DNA of 64,000 nucleotides from Clostridiaceae bacterium Marseille-Q4143. Lineage in GTDB: Bacteria > Bacillota > Clostridia > Lachnospirales > Lachnospiraceae. The notes beneath the pieces were generated by a model. The model had not been told where the DNA came from. It saw nothing but the letters and a program-made list of their open reading frames with translations, and searched no databases. Shown piece by piece: positions 34,725-42,557 of this stretch. Numbering within the stretch: position 1 is the first letter of the stretch; every line of letters starts with the position of its first letter. Made by a program: the position numbers and the translations under genes. The stretch is from the NCBI GenBank assembly GCA_018228645.1, contig CP073693.1, forward strand, positions 434,001 through 498,000, in the 5' to 3' direction.

Positions 34725-35216
34725 TTATGCTGTCGGATACATGGTCCGATAGAGCCGTTTTCCGCTTTCCGTCCGGAATATTTTGTGGTATGCATTTCTG
34801 CATCCCTCCGGGGACACTCTATCTTCAAAAAGATTGACCAGAAAATCCGCTTCCACCAGAATCTGATAATCCATGCCGTCCATATCGTGATAGGTATGGT
34901 GATGGCCCACCAGATAGCAGACCCGCTCTGTCACATCTGCCGGCCATTCTAATCCGTCCAGCAGTTTTTTCGCCTCCGCCGGGCCTTCCAGCTCCTGATA
35001 TTTTCCGCTGCTGCTTCCATATTTCTGCTCAGAAATATGGATTCCAATATCATGAACCACTGCCGCACTCTCCAGCGTAAACTGGGTCTTCAAATCCAGC
35101 CCTTCCATGAGTCCGATCATTCTGGCAAATTCATATACTTTCACAAAGTGTTGGATCCTCGGCACATCTCCATGGTCATATTCCATCATAGCAGTTAACA
35201 ATTTTTCTATTCTCAT
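34725..35216 (-). CDS. Small HD-domain hydrolase
   Basis: 163 residues with the order HFVKVYEFARMIG, VVHDIGIH (HD pair), VGHHHTYHDMDG and EADFLVNLFED (final Asp): an HD phosphohydrolase. It resembles small cytosolic HD proteins acting on nucleotides or coenzyme fragments; the substrate is unknown. The dyad at 34658-34705 serves as its terminator. Confidence 0.82.
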   Translation of the reverse strand: MRIEKLLTAMMEYDHGDVPRIQHFVKVYEFARMIGLMEGLDLKTQFTLESAAVVHDIGIHISEQKYGSSSGKYQELEGPAEAKKLLDGLEWPADVTERVCYLVGHHHTYHDMDGMDYQILVEADFLVNLFEDRVSPEGCRNAYHKIFRTESGKRLYRTMYPTA

Positions 35217-35290
35217 CTTAGCGGCACTCCCGTTCTTTTTTTCAATTTTATCACAAGTGATTATTCTCGGAATAGTACTTTTTCAGAAAT

Positions 35291-35347
35291 ACAAAAAGTC
35301 CGGAAAGCTTTACGCCTCCCGGACCTTCTGTTATTTATTCGCAAACA
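35291..35347 (-). terminator. Terminator with remnant of an Rpn-type gene 3' end
   Basis: GGTCCGG/CCGGAC hairpin followed by TTTTTG (minus strand). The flanking TTCTGTTATTTATTCGCAAA, 35326-35345, is identical to 16401-16420, the stop region of the Rpn gene. It is a leftover of a second Rpn unit, now placed just after the small peptide frame. Confidence 0.7.
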
Positions 35348-35373
35348 CTCTACAAATATAGGTTAAATTCACA

Positions 35374-35448
35374 TTAAGCACATACAGTTGAAAAACTGTT
35401 GTAATACTCCTTAAAGAATTCATTCAGCATACTTAAAATTTTTCTCAT
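35374..35448 (-). CDS. Candidate 24-residue peptide gene
   Basis: ATG at 35448 preceded by AAGGCAAGGTG at usable spacing. The peptide begins MRKILSMLNEFFKEY, an amphipathic basic-start helix, and ends STVCA with a single cysteine next to the last residue. A promoter candidate (35544-35572) and a terminator (35291-35325) frame it as a separate short transcript. The layout recalls short signal or pheromone peptides, but no processing or sensor gene is adjacent. The frame stays open upstream to 35610 without another supported start. Confidence 0.4.
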   Translation of the reverse strand: MRKILSMLNEFFKEYYNSFSTVCA

Positions 35449-35543
35449 AACAGACACCTTGCCTTTCTTGTGCACTGTGTTTTCTTCCACAGCATGTTCA
35501 GTTACGATTGGATTTTCAGATCTGATTTCCTTTTGTTGAGTAT

Positions 35544-35572
35544 AATGTACCACAGCTGTGCATAAATGTGAA
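35544..35572 (-). promoter_or_regulatory. Candidate promoter of the small peptide gene
   Basis: TTCACA (35567-35572), 17-base spacer, TACATT (35544-35549) on the minus strand; an alternative TATACT overlaps at 35539-35544. Confidence 0.4.
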
Positions 35573-35655
35573 ATACATATAGTAATCGTGTTGCGATACT
35601 TTATAAGCATTGCGCGACATTAATATTTAGTAATTTGTTATATATATGACAGCTT

Positions 35656-35990
35656 GTTCGCGGCACTGACCAGCCTGGTTGGGTATATGTACTTCGTGCT
35701 AACCTGTACAGCCAAAATCATTAAGATGTATTAGATTTTTTCCTGTTTTAGAGTCACAAAAAATAATATCTGGGCAGATGTCTCTCTGCTACGACTCTAC
35801 ACCCATAATATTTAAAATTATTGGATATATGAAACAATTTCATAGCTATACGCCCAAAATACTTTTAAACTCTTATTTTAACGAGTAATGGCACAACCCA
35901 TTTGGGTGTCAAACTGTTCCTTTAATGCATACACCCAATTAAGTACAAAACAACTCGCTCTGGCATAAAACTTCACATAATTAATATCCT
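35656..35990 (+). repeat. R1 element, copy 3 (degenerate)
   Basis: Aligns to copies 1 and 2 through GTTCGCGG, GGTTG-17-base loop with ATGTACTTCGTG-CTAACC (35677-35704), TGGGCAGAT, CACCCATAAT, ATTGGATATAT, TTTCATAGCTAT and CGCCC. The first stem has changed from C-G to G-C at its second pair, keeping pairing. Stop codons interrupt every frame across the aligned part. Nothing else is recognised in 35573-36006. Confidence 0.6.
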
Positions 35991-36006
35991 CAGGAAGCCA
36001 TTATGG

Positions 36007-36046
36007 CAAAGCAAACAGCCGGGCAAATAAACCACCTGCCCGGCTG
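36007..36046 (-). terminator. Terminator of the T-box-controlled cstA gene
   Basis: CAGCCGGGCA/TGCCCGGCTG stem (36016-36046) followed by TTTGCTTTG on the minus strand, a modest T-run. Confidence 0.65.
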
Positions 36047-36056
36047 CCATATTCTT

Positions 36057-37760
36057 TTATGCTGCCTGTTTCACGGCCTCTTTCTTCTTATTAAATAACT
36101 CTTTTCCGGAGTTTACCACGATAACCACGCCAAGCACCATTAACAGAATGGCAATGATCAGCTGCAGACCTTCTACCATGAAGACTGCGGTTCCTGCGTT
36201 GAATGCTTTGACCAGGCCGATGGTTCTCTGAACCAGTGCGGTGAAGGTGACGCAAAGCATGATGACCAGAGGCGGGAACAGCGTCTTATTCTCACGGCCG
36301 GTGACTTTCAGGAATACACACAGGGTAATGAGTACCAGTGCGCTCAACAGCTGATTGGCACTTCCGAACAGCGGCCAGATGTTGGAGTATCCAACCTGTG
36401 TCAGGATATAGCCGAATGCCAGTGTCACAATAGTGGAGAAGTAGGTATTACAGAACAGTTTTCTCCAGCCCTCTGCATGTTCCATATCATCCACACTGAA
36501 CAGTTCCTGGAAGGACATACGCCCGATTCTTGCAACCGCATCCAGACTGGTCAGCGCCAGAGCGGATACACACATGGTCATGAAGCAGGATGCCACATAG
36601 ACCGGAACGCCGAACATTTCCAGAAGTCCTGCAACCCCGCCGGAAAAGACCTGGAACGGAGTTCCTGCTGCGGCAGTTCCATCTGCCGCTGCGGCTGCAC
36701 CTGCCACGCAGAGTGCCAGCACTGCCAGAAGACTTTCCAGAACCATGGCTCCATATCCGACTTTCAGCATATCTTTCTCATTTGCTACGGTCTTGGAAGA
36801 AGTACCGGAAGATACCAGGCTGTGGAATCCGGAAACAGCTCCGCATGCAACGGTAACAAACAAAATCGGGAACAGATTTTCAAGATTGTCATTATGGAAT
36901 CCGGTGTATACCGGCAGATTCATGTTCGGATGTGCAACCACAAGTCCAAGAGTTGCTCCGATGATCATGCCTGCAAACATGAAGGTAGTCATATAATCAC
37001 GAGGCTGTTTCATCAGCCACATCGGAAGAACAGATGCCAGGAAAATATAAGCAAATGTGATGTAGGACCAGGTTGCTTTATCTGCCACCATCGGAAGGTT
37101 CATACCGATTCCAAGAGCAGCTACGGTGCATACCAAACCAAGTACTACTTCTTTCCAGCCGCTTACTTTGCATTGTTTCTGGATCAGTCCGAAGATAACT
37201 GCAAATACCATGAATAGAATGGAAATGGTTCCGGCTGCTCCGTTGACCTGTGCATTTTCGGCAAGGGAAGCAACTCCGTCTGTAACAGTATAGGCATTAA
37301 AAGTACCGGCTACCATATCGGCAAATGCGGCAATCACAATCAGGGTAAACAGCCAACAGAACAGAAGGAATAATTTTCTTCCGGTCTTGCCAATGTATTT
37401 CTCGATCAAAAGTCCCATGGATTTTCCTTCATTCTTTACACTGGCATACAGTGCTCCGAAATCGGTAACAGCTCCGAAGAAAATGCCTCCCAGGAGAATC
37501 CAGAGCAGTACCGGCAGCCAGCCAAATGCTGCCGCCTGAATAGCTCCCGTCACAGGGCCTGCACCTGCGATGGAAGAAAACTGATGTGCAAATACCACCC
37601 ATCCATCTGTCGGTACATAATCTTTTCCATCTTCTTTTGTGTAAGCCGGCGTCTTTGCCTTCGGGTCGATGCCCCATTTGTTCGCCAGCCAGCATCCGTA
37701 TAAAGTATAGCCTGCCAGCAGGCAGACAGCTGCGATTGCTACGATCACTAACGTATTCAT
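36057..37760 (-). CDS. CstA-family transporter under T-box control
   Basis: 567 residues with about 15 membrane helices. CstA signatures: HQFSSIAGAGPVTGAIQAAAFGWLP, GAVTDFGALYASVKNEGKS, ACGAVSGFHSLVSSGTSSK and SLDAVARIGR. Family members take up pyruvate (BtsT) or peptides/amino acids (CstA). The leader is a T-box riboswitch, which ties expression to an uncharged tRNA and hence to amino acid supply, favouring a peptide or amino acid role here. A paralogue lies at 38297-40024. Confidence 0.9.
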   Translation of the reverse strand: MNTLVIVAIAAVCLLAGYTLYGCWLANKWGIDPKAKTPAYTKEDGKDYVPTDGWVVFAHQFSSIAGAGPVTGAIQAAAFGWLPVLLWILLGGIFFGAVTDFGALYASVKNEGKSMGLLIEKYIGKTGRKLFLLFCWLFTLIVIAAFADMVAGTFNAYTVTDGVASLAENAQVNGAAGTISILFMVFAVIFGLIQKQCKVSGWKEVVLGLVCTVAALGIGMNLPMVADKATWSYITFAYIFLASVLPMWLMKQPRDYMTTFMFAGMIIGATLGLVVAHPNMNLPVYTGFHNDNLENLFPILFVTVACGAVSGFHSLVSSGTSSKTVANEKDMLKVGYGAMVLESLLAVLALCVAGAAAAADGTAAAGTPFQVFSGGVAGLLEMFGVPVYVASCFMTMCVSALALTSLDAVARIGRMSFQELFSVDDMEHAEGWRKLFCNTYFSTIVTLAFGYILTQVGYSNIWPLFGSANQLLSALVLITLCVFLKVTGRENKTLFPPLVIMLCVTFTALVQRTIGLVKAFNAGTAVFMVEGLQLIIAILLMVLGVVIVVNSGKELFNKKKEAVKQAA

Positions 37761-37794
37761 TTCTTCTCTCTCCTCATCTTATTGTTTTTATGTT

Positions 37795-38108
37795 TCAGAT
37801 CAAAAAGACCTCCGTCTTCTCCAGATGGATTCTGAAGAAGACGAAGGTCTGTAGATTCCTCCGCGTTACCACTTCTCTTGCCGGAAACTTCCGGCCTCTC
37901 TGCCACATCCTCGACAGTCTTTTCTGTCAATGAATATGCGTCCTCATAACGGTGGACTGCCCGTTCTGAATTACTTGCATTTCCTTTCACTCAGACTGCT
38001 GGCAGGGGATGAATTCTTTCCATGCCTGTTTTCTCACACCAGCCGAAAACTCTCTGATAAGCATTGCGGAAACAATCCGTATCCTGTTCACTGCATTTGA
38101 TCTATGAA
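37795..38108 (-). ncRNA. T-box riboswitch, probable Phe specifier
   Basis: The conserved T-box AGTGGTAACGCGG is at 37861-37873 (minus strand). It is followed by a terminator with a 13-15 bp stem AGACCTTCGTCTTCT/AGAAGACGGAGGTCT and TTTTTG (37801-37850). Upstream lies stem I with its AGAGAG element and a GTTTTC/GAAAAC arm containing GGCTGGTG. The specifier position reads GAA-TTC-ATC, so UUC (Phe) is the most likely codon; the TGGT bulge fits an A discriminator, as in tRNA-Phe. The class call is firm, the amino acid tentative. Confidence 0.85.
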
Positions 38109-38117
38109 ACGATTACG

Positions 38118-38145
38118 ATTATAGTCCGCTTTTTTTTAATGTCAA
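38118..38145 (-). promoter_or_regulatory. Promoter of the T-box leader
   Basis: TTGACA (38140-38145), 16-base spacer, TATAAT (38118-38123) on the minus strand. Confidence 0.75.
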
Positions 38146-38228
38146 CATTTTTTGAAAATGAGAAAATATTTTTTGTTTATGAAATAAAACATGAATTTTT
38201 TTCATTAATATGCTTCCTTTTATTCATC

Positions 38229-38253
38229 GAAAAAGGCGCCCCTAAGGACGCCT
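38229..38253 (-). terminator. Terminator of the second cstA operon
   Basis: AGGCGTCC/GGGCGCCT hairpin with a TTAG loop and TTTTTCG on the minus strand. Confidence 0.8.
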
Positions 38254-38296
38254 CATTTCATGCCGTATTTCAATATGTTTGCTAAATCCCTGTTGA

Positions 38297-40024
38297 TTAA
38301 GCGTTTGCTTTTTTCGGGTTTTTCAGAGTCTGAACACCCTCAATAACAAGGACAATAGCAAGGGCGATCAGCAGAACTCCAAGAATGGACTGTGCCCAGG
38401 GACCCCAGTCTGCTCCGCCAGCCATGATCATACCAACCTGATTCTTTACAGTCAGACACAGGGAAGCGATGGTAACGATGATCATGAATCCCATCGGAAA
38501 CAGGAACATCTTATTGTTCTTTCCAAGGTTGCCAAGCCAGGTAGCAACAGCCAGAAGACCGATACCTGCAAGCAGCTGGTTTGCAGCTCCGAACAGACCC
38601 CAGATCTTACCGTATCCGTTCATACCAAGCAGGATACCAAGAACAACAGTCAGGATGGTAGCAAAGTACGGGTTAACCATCACTTTCTTCCAGCCTTCTT
38701 TTACATCTGCAGCAGTTTCACCCGGCTCCAGCCAGAACTCCTGGAACATGAAACGTGCAAGACGGGTTGCAGTATCCAGAGAGGTCAGACAGAATGCAGA
38801 GTAAGTCAGTACCAGTAAAGAGTTCAGAATGCTATAGCTTCCCGGAATGATGTCATCGATCATATGAGCGATACCACCACCGAAGATAGCAGTTGCACCA
38901 ACCAGCGCGTTGTCCGGGTTAACTGCATTCCATTTGTAAGCATATCCGATTGCACACAGAGTCAGTACTGCAAGTACGCACTCCAGAAGCATTCCGCCGT
39001 AAGCGATCGGTTTTGCATCCGTCTCTTTGTCCAGCTGTTTGGAAGTGGTTCCTGATGATACCAGTGAATGGAATCCGGAGATTGCACCACATGCTACAGT
39101 TGTAAACAGTACCGGGAACATGAACTGGATACCATTTCCGTTGTCTACTGCAAAGCTTGTTACTGCCGGGAACGTGCTGTCGAAGGTCGGATGAGCAACG
39201 ATAACACCAAAAGCTGCTACTGCAAGCATAGCGTACAGCAGGAAAGAACTCAGGTAATCACGCGGCTGAAGCAGAATCCATACCGGTGTTACAGAGGCGA
39301 TTGCAATGTAAAGACCTACAATCCACATCCAGGTCTTGGTAGACAGATACAGTGGATGGAAATTCATACCAATTGCCATAATAACAACGATTGCAAGCAC
39401 ACCTACTACAGATGCGATGCCCATCGGCATATTCCGGCGATATACGCAGAAACCAAATACAATAGCAATGAGAATGAACAGAATGGAAATCATTGCTACC
39501 GTAGCCGGAGTAGCAGATTTAACCATATCAACTGCTCCGCTCTCATCATAAACAGCACCAAAAGTAGATGCTACGATAGAAGCAAAGGCTGCTACTACCA
39601 GGATCAGCGTCAGATAAGAGAAGATGATAAACAGCTGTTTTGCACGTTTGCTCATATTAGCGGAAATGATCTCTCCGATGGACTGTCCTTTATTGCGGAC
39701 AGATGCGAACAGTGCACCAAAATCATGCACACCGCCGAAGAAGATACCTCCAACAAGGATCCAAAGAGTTACAGGAAGCCATCCGAACATGGCTGCTCCA
39801 ATCGGTCCGGTAATCGGGCCTGCACCTGCGATGGATGAGAAATGATGTCCCATCAGAACCGGAGCTTTTGCCGGTACGTAGTCAACACCATCTTCCATGG
39901 TATGAGCCGGTGTTTCCGTTTTGTTTTCACCTACGCCCCACTGTTTGCACAGCCAGCCGCCGTAACAGACGTATCCAGCTACCAGGATAGCGACGCAGAT
40001 GATGAGAAGTACTAATGAATTCAT
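38297..40024 (-). CDS. CstA-family transporter, second copy
   Basis: 575 residues with the same CstA landmarks as its neighbour: HHFSSIAGAGPITGPIGAAMFGWLP, GGVHDFGALFASVRNKGQS, ACGAISGFHSLVSSGTTSK and SLDTATRLAR. It lacks the T-box and has a different promoter, so the two paralogues answer different cues. Its start overlaps the upstream 177-residue gene by four bases (ATGA), implying coupled translation with that unknown protein. Pyruvate or peptide uptake are both possible. Confidence 0.9.
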   Translation of the reverse strand: MNSLVLLIICVAILVAGYVCYGGWLCKQWGVGENKTETPAHTMEDGVDYVPAKAPVLMGHHFSSIAGAGPITGPIGAAMFGWLPVTLWILVGGIFFGGVHDFGALFASVRNKGQSIGEIISANMSKRAKQLFIIFSYLTLILVVAAFASIVASTFGAVYDESGAVDMVKSATPATVAMISILFILIAIVFGFCVYRRNMPMGIASVVGVLAIVVIMAIGMNFHPLYLSTKTWMWIVGLYIAIASVTPVWILLQPRDYLSSFLLYAMLAVAAFGVIVAHPTFDSTFPAVTSFAVDNGNGIQFMFPVLFTTVACGAISGFHSLVSSGTTSKQLDKETDAKPIAYGGMLLECVLAVLTLCAIGYAYKWNAVNPDNALVGATAIFGGGIAHMIDDIIPGSYSILNSLLVLTYSAFCLTSLDTATRLARFMFQEFWLEPGETAADVKEGWKKVMVNPYFATILTVVLGILLGMNGYGKIWGLFGAANQLLAGIGLLAVATWLGNLGKNNKMFLFPMGFMIIVTIASLCLTVKNQVGMIMAGGADWGPWAQSILGVLLIALAIVLVIEGVQTLKNPKKANA

Positions 40025-40554
40025 TGTTTACTTACTCCCTTCCGTGTTTGCGAATATAGTACTTTTTTCAAAATTTTCGCTACATGATGACCGCTGCGGT
40101 TAGCATCAATACGGCTGTCTGCCACACGCACCAGCGCTGCATGAAAATTCATCCAGCCATGCAGTGAAAAATGAAAACTTTTGTAAATACGGCATTTTTT
40201 CAGTGCCTTCAGCGCATCCTCATCACAGGTATCGCACACAAAGACTGCCGTAATATAGGAGGCCATATGTCCCGGACCCACATGAATCCGTTTCATGCCA
40301 TCCTCATGGATGTAATCTCTCCACTGCTCAAAAAGCGGCAGTGTCAGATGGGGAATGTTCAGCAGATAGAGAAATTCCTCATTTTCCGCAGACCATAATT
40401 CTGCTTTTTTGGAGATTACATATTGACCGGAATGCTCAAAAAAATCACAGCGGGCTGTGATCGGGGTCTGATCATCTTCGATCATGTGAATATTATAATA
40501 TGGCCCATAGTTTTTCAGTAACCGCTCGATTGCCGACTCTCTTGTATACTGCAT
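40021..40554 (-). CDS. Unknown protein coupled to the CstA paralogue
   Basis: 177 residues, soluble, not assigned to a family with confidence. It has YGPYYNIHMIEDDQTP near the start, RIHVGPGHMASYITAVFVCDTCDEDALKALKKCRIYKSFHF in the middle and a basic C-terminus (AKILKKVLYSQTRKG). There is no membrane helix or signal. The four-base overlap with the CstA gene suggests a regulatory or accessory partner. The promoter at 40621-40649 lies directly upstream. Confidence 0.6.
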   Translation of the reverse strand: MQYTRESAIERLLKNYGPYYNIHMIEDDQTPITARCDFFEHSGQYVISKKAELWSAENEEFLYLLNIPHLTLPLFEQWRDYIHEDGMKRIHVGPGHMASYITAVFVCDTCDEDALKALKKCRIYKSFHFSLHGWMNFHAALVRVADSRIDANRSGHHVAKILKKVLYSQTRKGVSKQ

Positions 40555-40620
40555 TCCGTTTCTTCCAATCTATATCAGTCAAAATCAATTTTTCATAAAA
40601 ATTTTATAAAAACTTTATAC

Positions 40621-40649
40621 ATTATAATCCTTCATACATAAATATGCAA
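40621..40649 (-). promoter_or_regulatory. Promoter of the second cstA operon
   Basis: TTGCAT (40644-40649), 17-base spacer, TATAAT (40621-40626). TTTTGCAAAAA and TTGTGCAAA lie just upstream and may be a regulator site. Confidence 0.7.
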
Positions 40650-40744
40650 GTTTTTTATGTGTTTGCACAAGATTTTTGCAAAAAGTTTATAGTCCTTATT
40701 TTCAATTCTTGTAATTCCAAGTACATAGTTCCTCACTTTAGCCG

Positions 40745-40794
40745 CAAAAAAGCTGATGCCTGCTGCAACGTTTTCATCACAGAAGTCATCAGCT
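40745..40794 (-). terminator. Terminator of the mntA-hepT pair
   Basis: AGCTGATG/CATCAGCT outer stem (40751-40758, 40787-40794) followed by TTTTTTG on the minus strand. Confidence 0.7.
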
Positions 40795-40798
40795 CATA

Positions 40799-41206
40799 TC
40801 AACTTTCTTTATAATATTTTTCTACATGAATTCTGAACTTTTCAAATAATGGATAATATTCGTTTACAATAGTTGAAAACTGCTCCTCTGCAAAACTCCC
40901 ATCATAATCATGTGCCAGCTGGTTTCGCACTTTCAACATTTGCATCCACCGGTCATCATCAATCAGTCTGTTCACAAATGCCTGCTGCAAAGTTTCCCGT
41001 GGAGAACCAATGGCAAAATCAATAATCTCCATTTTCTTCACCAGAATGTCTTTCATAACTTTCCACGCAATGTCAAATGTCAGATTAAAATTTAAAACAG
41101 TTCCTTCCAGGACAAAATCAGCAGATGGATCTGCATATCTGCTTTTTTCCAGATTTTTTAAACTTTTGCAAAATGTCAGGTAACGGTTAATAAATTTGTT
41201 TTCCAT
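40799..41206 (-). CDS. hepT: HepT-like HEPN toxin (nucleotidyltransferase substrate-binding family)
   Basis: 135 residues of the HI0074-type HEPN family. The catalytic RX4HXY motif is complete: Arg94, His99, Tyr101 in VRNQLAHDYD. HepT proteins are RNases that are silenced when the partner MntA adds AMP to the motif tyrosine. The gene follows the MntA-type gene on the same strand and overlaps its end by 20 bases, the standard order for this toxin-antitoxin system. Function by family. Confidence 0.85.
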   Translation of the reverse strand: MENKFINRYLTFCKSLKNLEKSRYADPSADFVLEGTVLNFNLTFDIAWKVMKDILVKKMEIIDFAIGSPRETLQQAFVNRLIDDDRWMQMLKVRNQLAHDYDGSFAEEQFSTIVNEYYPLFEKFRIHVEKYYKES

Positions 41207-41471
41207 ACTTTTCTATATCCTCCAATAAAAATGGATTCTTTATACTATCATAATCAAAAATATCAATTTTCCGAAGTGTATCAATAGATTCCAGGTCCCT
41301 TTCCAGTTTTAACAAGTCTTTACATCCATAAACAACAAAATCAATATCACTGGTCGGTGTCTGCGTTCCTGTAGCAAATGATCCAAACAAATCCAGTCTT
41401 TGTACTCCATTTTTCTTACACACATCTGCAACTTTTTCAATAACTTCCGAAACAGGCATTGTATTCATCAT
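41187..41471 (-). CDS. mntA: MntA-like minimal nucleotidyltransferase antitoxin
   Basis: 94 residues. The GSX10DXD motif is intact: Gly30-Ser31 and Asp42, Asp44 in LFGSFATGTQTPTSDIDF, with a later KIDIFD aspartate. MntA transfers AMP to the HepT tyrosine and neutralises it. AGGAGG precedes paired ATG codons at the start. First gene of the pair. Confidence 0.87.
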   Translation of the reverse strand: MMNTMPVSEVIEKVADVCKKNGVQRLDLFGSFATGTQTPTSDIDFVVYGCKDLLKLERDLESIDTLRKIDIFDYDSIKNPFLLEDIEKYGKQIY

Positions 41472-41576
41472 GCCTACCTCCTGCGAAATGTATTTCTATT
41501 TTCTTACCTTATCATAAAATCCCTGTTACCGCCAGAGATTCGCTTCACTTTTCAGTAAACCTTCTTTTCCACATTA

Positions 41577-42434
41577 TCATTTCCGTCGGTATTCACGGGG
41601 CGTCATCAGATACCGGGTTTTAAATGCACGATTGAAATATGACAGATTTTCAAATCCGCACTGTTCCGAAATGGACAATATGGTATCTTCCGTCGTACGC
41701 AGCGCTTCCGCTGCTGCGTTCAGACGATATTCATTGAGAAAAGCCGTAAATCTCTGGCCAGTCATTTTTTTAAACCACCGCATAAAATGACTGGAACTGC
41801 ACTGGCAGATGTTGGCAGCATCTGCCACATGCAGCTTCGTTCCATAGTGCACGGAAATCCACTGCAGGACCTGTTTCAGACGCATCGTATCTGCTGTTTC
41901 CGACGAAGGAAGCTGTTTTCCCTGTGCCATAAGAATTGCCAGAAACCGAAATAATGCCCCTTTGATCAGGAGTTCATATCCCGGCAGCTTTGTCCGATTG
42001 GCATCCTCTGCTTCACGCAGACAGGCCGCTGCCTCCTGATAACATCCATCCTTCTTATTCAAAATTCCGGACAGCTCCAATCGACCGCTCTGCAGAGGAA
42101 GCAGATATTTTTCCGCACAGAGATCTCCGGCTCCTCCCAGAAGTTCAAGATCGAAAATAATGTTCTCATATTCCATGGAACTTCCCTTTTCCTGACGGAA
42201 TGCATGCAGTGTTCCAGGCGAAAAAATAAAAATATCTCCTTCCTGTGCCCGGCAGACCGTGACACCCATCTGGATAAATCCATGTCCTCTTTTCACAAAA
42301 ACGAGTTCCATACTGTCGTGCCAGTGCAGTGCCACCTGTGGGAAATCCCCCGGAATCGTGCATGGGTAAATATTAAATGGGAAACGTATCTCCCCATGTT
42401 TTTTCTTTTCCTGCAATGAAAGTGGATTCTTCAT
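41577..42434 (-). CDS. AraC-family regulator with cupin sensor domain
   Basis: 285 residues. The N-terminal cupin-like half (about 10-95) has LHWHDSMELVFVKRGHGFIQMG and EGDIFIFSPGTLHAF, and the C-terminal half carries two helix-turn-helix motifs ending FENLSYFNRAFKTRYLMTPREYR. Such proteins respond to sugars. It is divergently transcribed from glycogen phosphorylase, across a 123-base gap, making that gene a likely target (inference). Confidence 0.88.
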   Translation of the reverse strand: MKNPLSLQEKKKHGEIRFPFNIYPCTIPGDFPQVALHWHDSMELVFVKRGHGFIQMGVTVCRAQEGDIFIFSPGTLHAFRQEKGSSMEYENIIFDLELLGGAGDLCAEKYLLPLQSGRLELSGILNKKDGCYQEAAACLREAEDANRTKLPGYELLIKGALFRFLAILMAQGKQLPSSETADTMRLKQVLQWISVHYGTKLHVADAANICQCSSSHFMRWFKKMTGQRFTAFLNEYRLNAAAEALRTTEDTILSISEQCGFENLSYFNRAFKTRYLMTPREYRRK

Positions 42435-42557
42435 GTTTTTCCTCCTTAATGATAGAATTGTATCATATTTTGCGCTCTTTGTATAAGATTTTGCTCGTTT
42501 TGTGTGATATATCTAAGACATAGGTATTAATCGTGTTTTCATATTAAGGAGGTTTTT

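Noticed and set aside
36477..37217. Long plus-strand frames opposite the cstA genes
   Set aside because: Codon-position shadow of the membrane proteins; no start signals.
37757..37990. 77-codon minus-strand frame
   Set aside because: Lies entirely within the T-box leader, covering its antiterminator and terminator.
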